The notes beneath the pieces were generated by a model, which did no database searches, was not told where the DNA came from, and was given only the letters and a program-made list of their open reading frames with translations. From Chaenocephalus aceratus (taxonomy: Eukaryota; Chordata; Actinopteri; Perciformes; Channichthyidae), in contig JAMFTG010000513.1 of the NCBI GenBank assembly GCA_023974075.1, forward strand, positions 1-64,000: a DNA stretch of 64,000 nt, given 5' to 3'. A program made the position numbers and the translations under genes. This document shows, piece by piece, positions 12,701 to 22,242 of this stretch; within the stretch, counting starts at the first letter, position 1, and each line of letters opens with the position of its first letter.

Positions 12701-15700
12701 TCTGAATAAAACTGAGGTAATGGTTTTTGGAGCAAAGTCAGAACGTATAAAACTGAGCGCTGAGCTTCAGTCTGCAATGTTCAAACCAACAGATAAAGCC
12801 AGAAATCTAGGTGTAGTCATGGACTCTGACCTGAGTTTCAACAGTCACATTAAAACAGTTACTAAATCAGCCTACTATCACCTAAAGAACATAACTAGGA
12901 TTAAAAGACTAATGTCACAGCAGGATTTGGAAAAACGTATCCATGCTTTTATCTTCAGTAGACTCGACTACTGCAATGGTGTCTTCACAGGTCTCACTAA
13001 AAAAATCTATTAGGAAGCTGCAGCTGATTCAGAACGCCGCTGCTCGAGTCCTCACTGACACTAAGAAAGTGGATCACATCACTCCTGTTCTGAAGTCTTT
13101 GCACTGGCTTCCTGTGTGTCAAAGAATAGATTTCAAAATACTGCTGCTGGTTTATAAAGCACTGAATGGTTTAGGCCCAAAATACATTTCTGACCTGCTA
13201 AACTATGAACCATCCAGATCTCTCAGGTCTTCAAGCCCATACATCCTTTGCCCGCTCCGCCTTTCAGTGTGCGGCAGCAGATAGCTGGAATACCGTTCAA
13301 AAAACATTAAAAATGAAAACCTTTGTCTCCCCCCGCACCTTCAATGTCACTATTATTGACACCCTGGTACACACATGTAGCTGCTTTGCCTGATGCTGAT
13401 TTTAATGACTGATTGAACCACAGCAATATTGTTTTAGAGTTTTTATATGTTTAACTGCTGTGCCTGTCATCTTTGCTCTATGTGTTTGTGTTGTCTCCTG
13501 GGTTCTGTAGTGCCCGGAGTCTGTCTTTTTATTTCCTCCCAAACCCCATCCCCTCAGGAAGCCTTTGCCTCCTGTCAGGTCATCATTGTAAATAAGAATT
13601 TGTTCTTAATTGATTTTCCTGGATAAATAAAGGTTCTACTACTACTACTCTACTAGGGACTGGTCAGCTTTCTGTCCCCAGAGTCAGAACTAAACATGGA
13701 GAAGCAGCGTTCAGTTATTCTGCTCCAAACATCTGGAACAAACTCCCAGAAACCTGCAGGTCCGCTGCAACTCTGACTACTTTTAAATCCAGGCTGAAGA
13801 CTTTTCTTTTTGTCGCTGCTTTTAATTGAACTATTCATATCTTAGACTGCACTGTAACTTTTATCCATGTATTTTTTCTTTTAATGTTTTAAATTTAAAC
13901 TTAATTAATTTCTCCATGACATTTATGAGAGGGACTGCTCGAAAGTAGGATATTTGGGATATCCATCGTAGCCAGGGTTTACGATTAGTTTTTAGGTGAG
14001 ATGTACTGAGGAACAAGTATCACAGCACCGACGGGTGAAAAATTGTGTGTTGGTAACACGGGGTGTTCAGGTAACACTTAAAGACTTTGTTATGGAACGC
14101 AAAGCAGAGTAGGGGGCTAGTACACCCTCCTGAGGGTCCGATTGTGGATGTCATGCGAGCAAAACATGGTGAAAACAATCAGTCTAAATTAACAATCGGG
14201 ACGGAAATTTTCGGATTTCCAAACGGAGGTTCTGTGAATAAATAAAAAATCAAGAACCGAAATAATTGAACTATTCATATCTTAGACTGCACTGTAACTT
14301 TTATCTTTTAATGCTTATTAGCTTTTCTTTTTAATGACTGATTTTAAATGCCATTTTCTTAATGTCTTTCATTTTTTGTTTTTCTTTTAATGTTTCTTTT
14401 ATTATCTTTTACTGTTTTTAAATGCCTTTATCTGAATGTCTTTCATTTTTGTAAAGCACCATGAATTGCCTGGTGCTGAAAGGTGCTATATAAATAAACT
14501 TGCCTTGCCTTGCAGTTCAGAGATAATCTACCTACGGGTACAAATAAATAAATGGTGGAAATCCAAACACCGTGACGACCTCCTAATCTATCAGGCTCTC
14601 CTCTCCTCTTTCTCTGCTTCGATCTCTCAGGCAAAAAGCACTTTCTTTCAAGATAAGATCCAATCTTCCTATTCCAATCCTAAAAAACTATTTTCCATCT
14701 TCTCCACCCTCTTGGACCCCCCCAAAGCCCCTTCCCCCTCCTCCCTTCTGTCAAGCGACTTTGTTAACCACTTTGAAAAAAAGGTTGACGATATTCGCTC
14801 TTCTTTTTCTGACTCACCTCTACTCACCGCTGGATCACCTGAGCCACCTTCAACCGGCACACTAACCTCCTTCTCCCCTCTCTCTCTCCAAATGAGGTTC
14901 TTACCCTCATTACCTCTGCCCGCCCTACCACCTGTCCTCTGGACCCTATCCCCTCAAACCTCCTTCAGACTATCGCTCCTGATATTCTACCGTTTCTCAC
15001 CCATTTCATCAACACTTCTCTAACTTCTGGTCACTTTCCAAACAGTCTCAAGGAGGCAAGAGTAAACCCTCTCCTAAAGAAACCCACTTTCAACCCGTCT
15101 GTTATAAACTACAGGCCTGTCTCTCTCCTCCCGTTCCTGTCTAAAACACTTGAACGCGCTGTCTTTAAACAACTCTCCTGTTATCTCCATCAGAACAACC
15201 TTCTGGATCTGCACCAGTCTGGTTTCAAGGCAGGTCACTCCACAGAAACTGCCCTCCTTGCTGTCACTGAGGAACTGCACACTGCTAAAGCAGCCTCCCT
15301 CTCCTCTGTCATCATCCTGTTGGACCTGTCTGCTGCATTCGACACGGTGAACCATCAGATCCTCCTTCACACTCTCCAAGAACTTGGAGTTTCAGGCTCT
15401 GCACTTTCCCTCCTCACCTCATACCTCAAAGACCGCACCTACAGGGTAACTTGGAGAGGGTCTGAGTCCGACCCTTGTCAATTAACTACAGGGGTCCCTC
15501 AGGGCTCTGTTCTTGGTCCTCTCCTCTTCTCCCTGTACACAAACTCACTCGGATCTGTCATTAGCCCGCATGGTTTTTCATACCACTGCTACGCTGACGA
15601 CACCCAATTAATTCTGTCCTTTCCCCGCTCAGAGACCCAGGTCGTCGCACGCATCTCTGCTTGTCTAGCTGACATCTCTCAGTGGATGTTTGCTCATCAC

Positions 15701-18700
15701 CTCAAGCTCAACCTTGACAAAACTGAAGTGCTTTTCCTTCCGGAAAAAGATTGTCCCTCTCTTGACCTGACAATCAACATCGGCCCCTCTGTTGTTTCCC
15801 CGACTCAGACTGCAAGGAATCTGGGCGTGACCCTAGATAACAACCTGTTGTTTACTGCAAACATCGCTGCTACAACCCGCTGCTGCAGATACACGCTTCA
15901 CAGCATCAGGAGGATACGTCCCCAGCTGACCCAGAAATCGACGCAGGTTCTGGTCCAGGCTCTCGTCATCTCACGCCTAGACTACTGCAACTCCCTCCTG
16001 GCTGGTCTACCTGCATGTGCCATCCGACCTCTGCAGCTCATCCAGAATGCAGCGGCTCGTCTGGTCTTCAACCTTCCTAAATGCTCCCACACCACGCCGC
16101 TCCTCCGCTCCCTCCACTGGCTTCCGGTAACTGCTAGAATTCACTTCAAGACACTGGTACTTGCGTACCATGCTGCGAATGGATCTGGCCCTTCCTACAT
16201 CCAGGACATGGTTAAACCGTACACCCCAGCACGTGCTCTACGCTCTGCATCAGCCAAACGGCTCGCTGCACTCTCGCTGCGAAGGGGACCCAAGTTCCCA
16301 TCAGCAGAAACACGTGGGTTTGCTATCCTGGCTCCAAAATGGTGGAATGAGCTCCCCATTGAAATCAGGACAGCAGAAAGCTTACACACCTTCCGGCGCA
16401 GACTGAAAACTCATCTCTTTCGACTCCACTTTGAGCGATAGAATGACTAACAAAGAACTGCTAACAGAGCACTTATATACTAATAAAGGACTGGCTTCTC
16501 TAAAGCCAGTTGAGTAGCACTTGAAACGAATGGCTCTTTGAAACCTGATGTACTTATATGATTCTGTTTTCTTCAAGGTTGTGTCTTCCTGGTCGAATGT
16601 ACTTATTGTAAGTCGCTTTGGATAAAAGCGTCAGCTAAATGCAATGTAATGTAATAACCTGAACCTGAACCTGAAGGTACATGGTGTACTTCGACTCCAC
16701 TACAGTTCAGAGGTACATGGTGTACTTCGACTCCACTACAGTTCAGAGGTACATGGTGTACTTCTACTCACTACAGTTCAGAGGTACATGGTGTACTTCT
16801 ACTCACTACAGTTCAGAGGTACATGGTGTACTTCGACTCCACTACAGTTCAGAGGTACATGGTGTACTTCGACTCCACTACAGTTCAGAGGTACATGGTG
16901 TACTTCTACTCCACTACATGTATTTAATACCTTTAGTTACTTCACAGATGTGGATGAATGATGTGAAATCTAATCAAGTGTTGAATCAGACTTTAGTTCC
17001 ACCTGGAGTAAATCAACAAGCTACCCTGCAGTCTACAAAGTCATTCAGACTAGCTGCACCTTCACCATCTTTGAGAACACTTTCATGATCAATCATTATA
17101 AAACATATCATATATATTATTCTGAAATGGACCAATCTGCACAACGACTACTTTTACTGTCGCTACTTTCACTATATTTTGATGAGAATACTTTTCTACT
17201 TTTACTTGAGGAACATTTTGAATGCAGGACTTTTACTGAAACAGAGTATTCCTACACTCTGGTACTTCTACTTTTACTCAAGTACAAGATCTGAGTACTT
17301 CTACTTTTACTAAAGTACAAGATCTGAGTACTTCTACTTTTATTAAGTACAAGATCTGAGTACTTCTACTTTTATTAAGTACAAGATCTGAGTAGCCTAC
17401 TTCTACTAAAGTACACGATCTGAGTACTTCTACTTTTAATCAAGTACAAGATCTATACTTATACCACCTCTTTTTATAGCCTATGAAAACAACTATTAGA
17501 AAACGAAGGCTAAAGCTAACGTTAGCAGATAGTGACAATGTATGCTAGCTAGCTAGCTCATCGATTCCTTAATGATATTGCGACAGAAACACTTTTCAGT
17601 TCACATCACGCTCTGCCGCTCTGCTCTGAACACCTGAACGGCCTGTTCTAACAGCTGTTCACCAGCGGCTCAGTCTGTGCCACAGTGACTCCGCACAGTT
17701 AACGAACGCACCGTAGATAATGTAGCTGACCCTCATCCCGGAGCAGCAGAGTTCAGCCGACAGGCAGGAAGACTCGAGCACACAGCTCGCGCTTCATATA
17801 TTAAAAAATAACACCATGCGCGTCATGATGGCACATAACAGCTCGCAACCGCAGATTATTTCAGCGATTAGATTAAATGTAAATTATATTTGACGCAAAT
17901 TTAGTTACATTTCCATGACTTTTCCAAAACGTTGGGAAAAATATTGTTTTCCATAACTTTTCCAGGGCCTGGAATTTCCATTTTCAATTTCCATGACTTT
18001 TCAATGACCGTACGAACCCTGGACACTACATCCCGATATACACCTGAACATCAGCAGGAGAGGACTCTTTAAAGTAGAGACACTACATACTGATATACAC
18101 CTGAACATCAGCAGGAGAGGACTCTTTAAAGTAGAGACACTACATACTGATATACACCTGAACATCAGCAGGAGAGGACTCTTTAAAGTAGAGACACTAC
18201 ATACTGATATACACCTGAACATCAGCAGGAGAGGACTCTTTAAAGTAGAGACACTACATACTGATATACACCTGAACATCAGCAGGAGAGGACTCTTTAA
18301 AGTAGAGACACTACATACTGATATACACCTGAACATCAACAGGAGAGGACTCTTTAAAGTAGAGACACTACATACTGATATACACCTGAACATCAGCAGG
18401 AGAGGACTCTTTAAAGTAGAGACACTACATACTGATATACACCTGAACATCAGCAGGAGAGGACTCTTTAAAGTAGAGACACTACATACTGATATACACC
18501 TGAACATCAGCAGGAGAGGACTCTTTAAAGTAGAGACACTACATCCCGATATACACCTGAACATCAGCAGGAGAGGACTCTTTAAAGTAGAGACACTACA
18601 TACTGATATACACCTGAACATCAGCAGGAGAGGACTCTTTAAAGTAGAGACACTACATACTGATATACACCTGAACATCAGCAGGAGAGGACTCTTTAAA

Positions 18701-21700
18701 GTAGAGACTCTACATACTGATATACACCTGAACATCAGCAGGAGAGGACTCTTTAAAGTAGAGACTCTACATACTGATACACCTGAACATCAGCAGGAGA
18801 GGACTCTTTAAAGGTCATTCGAGTTTATGTGAAAAAAAGGCCAAAAGCGATAGCTACAAAAAAACAGGAAGTCAAAAACATCCATAGTGACTTCCCTTTA
18901 TAGAAACTTCCTCATTCTTTAAAAAGCTCAACGTGGTTTGACATTTTGAACACATCACACACTGAGCTGTGAGAAAAAACGATGTGAAACTGCTGCAAAA
19001 CCACAGCTCTAGTTTCTATGAAGTGTTCTCATTTCACACAACAAAGCGTTCAGCCCCAGTTTTAGTCAAGAAAGCATGAAAAAGTCATATTTCTCGAAGA
19101 ACAAGAAGGAGACGAGGAGACATGAAATAGCTATAAAATCACAAAATCTATCTAGACTTCTTCAGAGGATGGCGCCGGTGATGATGGCTGCCGTGTCTTT
19201 TGCTGCTCTCCAACTCTGCATATTCTATTGACATGTTTAGACTTTTTGCCACCAAAACTATGTAAGAATATGGTCATCATTATCTGACTGAAGAATTCAA
19301 TGTTTTATTGTAGTCATAAACTAAATTATATTGGTGTGCCAAACTACTTACTTATATCAATCTACTCATTTATATAAATAGTTATCGCTGAAATAAACCG
19401 TATTTAATTTTGTCTTAATATACATTTAATTTAATATTCTGTTCTTGTATCATATACTTTTTGCACTACTTGTTATATTGTATATTATTATATATGTTGC
19501 ATTGTTGGAGGAGCTCAGGTCAGAAGAGTTTCATTGCCATTTCTACCCTGTAGCTTACGTGCATATGAATCCTCCTATACCTCATCCACACCAACGCAAC
19601 TCCGGTTCAAGCTCCGTGCTAGAGCTTTTCAGGTTCAGAACCGGTTCTGCGGTTTAGCTCCGGCTCTTTTCACACCGCCCAGAGTCCGACTGGTGCTGCG
19701 TCATCGTTTGCGTCATGACGTAACCGTTTGCTTCATAAAGCCAAAGCACGCGGAAACCCCTCACAGCTGACACCGACAACAACAACAATGGCCGATTGTG
19801 CTCCAGCTTCCTCTGTGCCTCTTCGGAAGACCAGATTCCCAGCAGGTAGCTGGTCTCTTCAGTGGACCACTGCTGCTTGTTACGTTTCTCCATCGTTGTG
19901 TACAAGCTGGATAAAACGCCGGCTTGTTGTTGTTGTTCAGGAGTTGATCCCGCCCCCGCCTCCGCCTCGACGTAAGCGTGACGTATGCGGTGCTTTTGCT
20001 CTAGCCGGACAATTTTTTGGTGCTTGAAACGAACCGGATTCCGGTGCTTTTCAAGCTCCAGCTCCGAACCGGCCCTGAAACACCATTGGTGTGAACGAGG
20101 TATATGCTGACCCGGTCCATATGATGAAGTCGTCCGGCTTTGTGAGCGTTGCCATGTGATCGAAGGCCGACTGGATGAGGCGGTAGGGCGAGTCACACAG
20201 GAAGTCTCCGAACACGCCGGGGTTGGTGGCCGGGACTCCTTTAGAAGAGAAGCACACCTTGGTGGGGTCCGGGGTCAGGTGGTAGGTGGGGTCCAGGTGG
20301 AGGTCAGTGATGTGCCAGAACCTTCCTGAGGAGAGATGGAGGGAAGGTGGATAAGAAGAAGGGAGCAAAGAGACAGAGGGGATAACAAATAAGATACGAT
20401 ATTACTTTAATGGTATTTAATGTATTTACTGTGAGGACTGACTGGAGCACAAAGGATGCTTCAGTCCGACTTTATTGAATCTCCCATTAGATGGTAGCAG
20501 TTCATACTCGCTGTTCCGAACATGGTTTTGGGTCTGAGGTTATGTTGTTGGACAGCCATTTAAATATGACAACAGATGCAATGAGTGGTAGAGAATGGAG
20601 ATGGTATTTTTGACCAAACACATGCAAGTAAAAGGTTCAAATGTGTTGCAACAAATTGATAAATAATGCATGAAGTTTCCATTAAGTTACTAGAAGAAAG
20701 GGTGAAAGAGACGCTGACATATATATATATTTATTAGGACATGTGCATGGTTGATTTTTTACTAAAAGACATGCAAATGAGGGTTAAAATTTGTTAAAAT
20801 AATATCATGTATTTTTTGCATTTAGTTCCTTTTACGTTGGGCTGATTAATTAATTAATTTGTACTTGCTTGTTGAGCACTAAATAATGGCATGAGTCCTA
20901 TTTTTTAAATATTTAAAGGTGGGGTAGGTAAGTTTGAGAAACCGGCTCGAGATACACTTTTTGTTGTATTCCATGGAATGCTCTTAACATCCCGATAGCA
21001 ATGAATATCTGTTCAAGTGCTTTGACAAACAATCCCTAAAAAAAATTTCATCTGTGGAAGCAGTAGTACTGTAAAAAGCACGACCAATCATAAAGTAACT
21101 GGATGGCCTGCCTGCCTGCCAGCCTTCCATCTGGGCACAAACTTATCTCGTGCCCTCATTGGTCATGTGCGCGTTCGTGTGTTGGAGGAGAGGCAGATTT
21201 TTTCCGGCTGTGTATTTTCAAATTCTAGCGATCTCGAGATGGTTTCTCCAAAATTACCTACCCCACCTTTAAGAAGACAAATTAATTGTATTATTTATTT
21301 GATTCATGTTAAGTTATAAAACAAACTCCAAAAGCCTGTTTTACAATTAATACAAAGAAAAATTCAAACCATTAAATTACATGTCAGGAGAGTGTCTTAA
21401 TTCGGCGTGCATGCCATCAAACAAAAAGCACTCGTTTAATTAAAAAAAAACTACTTTTACAACTGAATCCTCATATTGTTCATCCTCTGGCAGAGAAACA
21501 ATGCATGTCCATTTACTCTGAACATTGTACTCTGTGCAGTCTTATACATCCAACAAAAAGACACACAAATACACTTCTAGACCTCCACCTCCAGAGTTCA
21601 TTAGCGGGGATTCCTCTCACCTGTGCCCGGCAGGTAGCTGCTTTTAGCGGGCGCCGCTTCCAGAGGAGCCGCTCCACACAGCAGCAGCGGAACAACACAA

Positions 21701-21720
21701 GAAAGTAGTCCCATGTTCAT
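649..21720 (-). CDS. smpdl3a: Acid sphingomyelinase-like phosphodiesterase 3A (5' part of gene, exons 1-4)
   Basis: Secreted/lysosomal metallophosphodiesterase of the acid-sphingomyelinase family. The mammalian enzyme hydrolyses nucleotide phosphodiesters and has been reported to degrade extracellular cGAMP. Four consecutive exons are readable on the minus strand: 21720-21621, 20325-20112, 2839-2694 and 745-649, with phases 0-1, 1-2, 2-0 and 0-1. All have AG acceptors and GT donors. The active-site signature is spread over them: metal-binding DLH in ITDLHLDP and CDSPYRLI (exon 2), WTGDSPPHVP across the exon 2/3 junction, and GNHDYWPQ (exon 3). [12 protein letters not shown] and DSPPHVP fit the 3A paralogue better than 3B. 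The remaining C-terminal exons lie beyond the left edge. Oddities: a 17.3-kb repeat-filled intron 2, an extra base in exon 3, and transposon ends within 8-11 nt of the exon 2 and 3 donors. It may be a live gene with an assembly error or a decaying copy. Confidence 0.88.
1138..1616. mobile_element. Kolobok-like MITE, family K1, TTAA-flanked
   Basis: A 479-bp element bounded by TTAA on both sides (1134-1137 and 1617-1620). The terminal inverted repeats begin AGGGGACCTATCATGC on the left; the right end is GCATGATAGGTCCACT. The same termini bound the 2.76-kb elements at 42390 and 57051, so this is a non-autonomous relative. TTAA target sites with AGGG termini fit Kolobok better than piggyBac. It has no coding capacity and lies in smpdl3a intron 3. 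Confidence 0.8.
1617..2168. other. Intron 3 AT-rich spacer with a LINE-like 3' tail
   Basis: Nothing coding is seen. At about 2085-2126 the sequence (TGTTGCGCTGTTGGAGGAGC, then CTGTGACC) resembles the stretch at about 19490-19520 (GCATTGTTGGAGGAGCTCAG). This shared motif looks like the 3' tail of a common fish LINE. The rest is unassigned. Confidence 0.4.
2169..2685. mobile_element. MITE with imperfect TIRs ending 8 nt from the smpdl3a exon 3 donor
   Basis: The left end, AGGCACATTTCCACTACAGG, pairs as an imperfect inverted repeat with the right end, which reads AGCCGCATTTCGACCTCAGG on the minus strand. GGCTCGGCTCGG-type subterminal sequence follows, as in fish Harbinger-like MITEs. A target-site duplication is not clear. 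The right end sits just after GTATCTTT, the first eight intron bases of smpdl3a intron 3. Confidence 0.55.
2694..2839 (-). CDS. smpdl3a: smpdl3a exon 3, frame broken by one extra base
   Basis: The exon starts after CCCCCAG and ends at CAG followed by GTATCT. It encodes [20 protein letters not shown] and continues to NIAVYP; after one frame shift it ends [10 protein letters not shown]. It is 146 nt, whereas phases 2 in and 0 out require a length of 3n+1, i.e. 145. The surplus base lies in the run of five G on the plus strand (2724-2728; CCCCC on the coding strand), immediately upstream of the metal-binding GNHD. Either an assembly homopolymer error or a real disabling mutation would give this. 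Confidence 0.85.
2886..3330. other. AT-rich intron sequence, nothing recognised
   Basis: Intron 2 of smpdl3a between exon 3 and the first SINE. No ORF, inverted termini or tandem structure was seen. Confidence 0.5.
3331..3487 (-). mobile_element. tRNA-derived SINE fragment
   Basis: On the minus strand the sequence begins GGCAGTGGCTCAGTCAG (A-box region) and carries a B-box-like GGTTCAAGTCC. The body includes GTGCCCTTGAGCAAGGCACC, as in the SINE copies at 39602 and 54244. It is a pol III-type retroposon, not a functional tRNA. Confidence 0.75.
3500..4800 (+). repeat. 57-bp tandem array 1 (about 19 copies) with MITE body at its left
   Basis: From about 3700 a 57-bp unit repeats about 19 times with few substitutions and occasional 1-bp indels. 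Its core runs GAGACACTACATACTGATAT, then ACACCTGAACATCAGCAGGA. Because 57 is divisible by 3, both strands stay open as 19-residue repeats. The left flank (3500-3700), with TTTTTGAACATTAAAGCATG, looks like the body of a common fish MITE whose interior was amplified. The array stops at 4800, where a LINE has been inserted; the same array resumes in register at 9238. Confidence 0.93.
5235..6271 (-). pseudogene. LINE reverse transcriptase, 3' half
   Basis: Minus-strand frames encode the palm of a non-LTR reverse transcriptase. Motifs include QSGF/HST upstream of an FDTV-type motif, then [14 protein letters not shown], and FYADDTVMY with the catalytic [13 protein letters not shown] marks the thumb. 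The frame changes around 5420-5470, and the C-terminal segment ([12 protein letters not shown]) is read in another frame. It is separated from its N-terminal half by the 6275-6896 insertion. Confidence 0.8.
6275..6896 (+). mobile_element. PIF/Harbinger-like element with MADF-type ORF remnant, TTA target site
   Basis: A 622-bp element with 17-bp terminal inverted repeats AGGCCCTGACACACCAA, flanked by TTA duplications (6272-6274, 6897-6899). It contains an internal palindrome around 6400-6460. A short frame beginning at 6589 ([20 protein letters not shown], then [10 protein letters not shown]) resembles the start of a MADF/Myb-SANT DNA-binding domain, as used by Harbinger accessory proteins. 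It is truncated and lacks a transposase, so it is non-autonomous. It splits the LINE reading frame. Confidence 0.8.
6900..8881 (-). pseudogene. LINE ORF: 2A-like motif + AP endonuclease + start of reverse transcriptase
   Basis: The open frame reads leftward from 8881 to the Harbinger insertion. About 130 residues in, [12 protein letters not shown] (about 8480-8515) matches the form of a 2A ribosome-skipping motif, but with N and Q where the classical D and E stand. The endonuclease follows: [47 protein letters not shown], and SDHCVVA (catalytic SDH). The start of the reverse transcriptase ([16 protein letters not shown]) is reached before the break. Confidence 0.82.
9238..9515 (+). repeat. 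57-bp tandem array 2 (about 5 copies)
   Basis: The same 57-bp unit and orientation as array 1. It continues in register where array 1 is interrupted, so it is the middle piece of one split array. It ends at GACACT, where the CAGGG-ended element begins. Confidence 0.92.
10090..10350 (+). repeat. Minisatellite, left part (unit about 30-37 bp)
   Basis: Tandem copies built on CAGTTCAGAGGTACATGGTG followed by TACTTCTACTCCACTA, with variable unit length. The same repeat resumes at 16675, so the two LINEs between are insertions. Confidence 0.88.
10352..13640 (+). mobile_element. L2-type LINE, 5'-truncated, with nested LINE insert
   Basis: A plus-strand L2/Maui-like element starting inside the endonuclease ([24 protein letters not shown]). 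The reverse transcriptase follows: [60 protein letters not shown] and SYADDTHIY. The frame is open to 12128, where another LINE has landed. It resumes at 12706 ([20 protein letters not shown], then [14 protein letters not shown] in a shifted frame). The end is CCTGGATAAATAAAGG. It is inactive because of truncation, insertion and frameshift. Confidence 0.88.
12124..12705 (+). mobile_element. 3' end of a second LINE inserted into the L2 reverse transcriptase
   Basis: The insert is flanked by ATAAAA (12118-12123, 12706-12711). It encodes the C-terminus of a different non-LTR element ([48 protein letters not shown] stop) followed by a 3' UTR ending in AATGACAATAAAGTTAAATC. Removing it rejoins the L2 frame across LNKDKTEV. 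Confidence 0.8.
13641..14515 (+). mobile_element. L2 3'-end fragment with an insert flanked by a 42-bp duplication
   Basis: The sequence encodes an L2 C-terminus ([32 protein letters not shown]) and ends in the tail GGTGCTATATAAATAAACTT with TTGCC repeats. A 42-bp sequence starting AATTGAACTATTCATATCTT occurs at 13824-13865 and again at 14264-14305. The 398 bp between are unlike L2 and are unidentified. Confidence 0.68.
14516..16655 (+). mobile_element. L2-clade LINE, 5'-truncated
   Basis: The reverse transcriptase frame is open from 15320 to 16441: [86 protein letters not shown] and APKWWNELP. Upstream residues (14540-15320) are in other frames, so the copy carries frameshifts. The 3' end, GTAAGTCGCTTTGGATAAAA, then GCGTCAGCTAAATG and (TAATG)n, is a tail very common in fish LINEs and SINEs. 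Confidence 0.85.
16673..16920 (+). repeat. Minisatellite, right part
   Basis: The same 30-37-bp unit as at 10090-10350 (GGTACATGGTGTACTTCGAC). It continues the array on the far side of the LINE insertions. Confidence 0.88.
17271..17455 (+). repeat. Short tandem repeat, AGTACAAGATCTGAGTACTTCT unit
   Basis: Five to six imperfect copies of a roughly 30-bp unit containing ACAAGATCTGAGTACTTCTA. They form the right part of the hAT-like element that ends at 17473. Confidence 0.75.
18022..18815 (+). repeat. 57-bp tandem array 3 (about 14 copies)
   Basis: The third piece of the split array, in the same orientation as arrays 1 and 2, resuming with GACACTACAT. Two units carry CATCCCGATA where most have CATACTGATA, as if a two-type unit had spread locally. 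It ends at TTTAAAGGTCATTCGAG, after which unique sequence follows. Confidence 0.93.
18816..19575. other. Intron 2 sequence, mostly unassigned; possible L1-like LINE tail
   Basis: No gene was seen. 19160-19215 (GATGGCGCCGGTGATGATGG) and 19440-19545 (TGCATTGTTGGAGGAGCTCA) could be the two ends of an internally deleted LINE. The latter motif recurs near 2090-2126. Confidence 0.35.
19580..20100 (-). mobile_element. Harbinger-like MITE with Myb/SANT-type ORF remnant, 11 nt from a splice donor
   Basis: A 521-bp element with inverted termini. The left end starts CCTCATCCACACCAACG; the right end on the minus strand starts CCTCGTTCACACCAATGG. TATA flanks both sides (19576-19579, 20101-20104). On the minus strand a short frame ([20 protein letters not shown]) resembles a Myb/SANT-like DNA-binding helix set found in Harbinger accessory proteins. 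The right end lies 11 nt from the exon 2 donor of smpdl3a. Confidence 0.7.
20112..20325 (-). CDS. smpdl3a: smpdl3a exon 2 (metal-binding DLH motif)
   Basis: The exon is 214 nt, phase 1 to 2, with acceptor TCTCCTCAG and donor GTCAGC. It encodes [47 protein letters not shown] and [16 protein letters not shown] holds the first metal ligands. The donor (GTCAGC, C at +3) is weaker than consensus, and the intron becomes transposon sequence after 11 nt. Confidence 0.9.
20336..20916. other. smpdl3a intron 1, AT-rich, nothing recognised
   Basis: Low-complexity AT-rich intron. No ORF, terminal repeats or tandem array was seen apart from a short (AT)n run near 20721-20735. Confidence 0.5.
20917..21268. 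mobile_element. TTAA-flanked MITE with long TIRs
   Basis: A 352-bp element between TTAA sites (20913-20916, 21269-21272). The inverted ends are AGGTGGGGTAGGTAAGTTTG on the left and, on the minus strand, AGGTGGGGTAGGTAATTTTG on the right, with similarity continuing through AGAAACC and CTCGAGAT. It has no coding capacity. The target site suggests Kolobok- or piggyBac-type mobilisation. Confidence 0.8.
21621..21720 (-). CDS. smpdl3a: smpdl3a exon 1 (signal peptide)
   Basis: The start codon is at 21720, with a second in-frame ATG two codons later. The exon encodes [20 protein letters not shown] and then [14 protein letters not shown], a hydrophobic secretory signal. The donor is GTGAGAGG at phase 1, matching exon 2. 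It was chosen as exon 1 because of the signal-peptide character and phase agreement. Confidence 0.8.
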
Positions 21721-21829
21721 CCTCTTACTATACACACGGTTTGTATGTTAAAAACCCTCAGTTTGGTGCAAAACATAAAGTACATTTAAACTAAAGTATG
21801 TAACCGCTGCAGGTCGTTCTCCTCGGAAA

Positions 21830-21862
21830 TAAACAGGAAGTGCACACAGGTCATGTGACTCG
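21830..21862 (-). promoter_or_regulatory. Possible smpdl3a proximal promoter elements
   Basis: About 110-140 bp upstream of the start codon lie CAGGAAGTG (ETS-like) and GTCATGTGAC, one mismatch from the palindromic CLEAR/E-box GTCACGTGAC used by lysosomal genes. These are motif matches only. Confidence 0.3.
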
Positions 21863-22223
21863 TGTTTTGAAGCTCAGGGGGAGGAACTGAGATCTGCTGC
21901 TTATCAATACAGGGAAGTAACGAAATACTTTTACTCAAGTACTGCAGGCTTTCTGTAGTGAACATTGAGGTAGTTTAATTGATCATATCCTGAATACTTT
22001 TATTGCATCTGTGCCAAATGTTGTACGTTTTACACAACTTAATTGACAGATATATTACAAAGTAGGCTACACACCAAATATATTATAATTGTATAAAACA
22101 GGGTGCATTAATATACATTTAACTTCCAAAACAAATATCAAATAGTTACATGTGGCTCCAACAGTGCAATCATGCTCTATCACGCTGCTGTAACAAAACA
22201 ATTTCCCAATTTGGGATAAATAC

Positions 22224-22242
22224 CTAACCCTAACCCTAACCC
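22224..22242 (-). repeat. Short telomere-like repeat (CCCTAA)3
   Basis: CTAACCCTAACCCTAACCC, three vertebrate telomere-type units. Too short to imply a former chromosome end. Confidence 0.7.

Larger units (their letters stand above)
9995..17473. mobile_element. hAT-like element with internal minisatellites, split by LINEs
   Basis: It is flanked by the 8-bp duplication TTATAGCC (9987-9994, 17474-17481), the size typical of hAT. The left end, CTGGTGTAAAGTAACTAAGT, and the right part, with repeated ACAAGATCTGAGTACTTCTA, belong to a widespread fish repeat. Interior tandem repeats of 30-37 bp occupy 10090-10350 and 16675-16920. Two LINEs lie between them. No transposase was seen. Confidence 0.65.
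9516..18021. mobile_element. CAGGG...CCCTG DNA element containing nested insertions
   Basis: The left terminus is CAGGGTTCATACACTTTTCC. The right terminus read on the minus strand is CAGGGTTCGTACGGTCATTG. Subterminal TTTCCATGAC motifs lie on both sides. The 57-bp array is interrupted at GACACT, which is present on both sides (9510-9515, 18022-18027). The termini look hAT-like, but only 6 bp of target duplication are clear, so superfamily assignment is tentative. The interior is mostly later insertions. Confidence 0.65.

Noticed and set aside
14443..14860. Minus-strand reading frames within the LINE at 14.5-16.6 kb
   Set aside because: They are shadows of the plus-strand reverse transcriptase and lack any domain features.
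22224..22242. Chromosome-fusion scar from telomeric repeats
   Set aside because: Only three units; such short runs are common by chance or by break repair.
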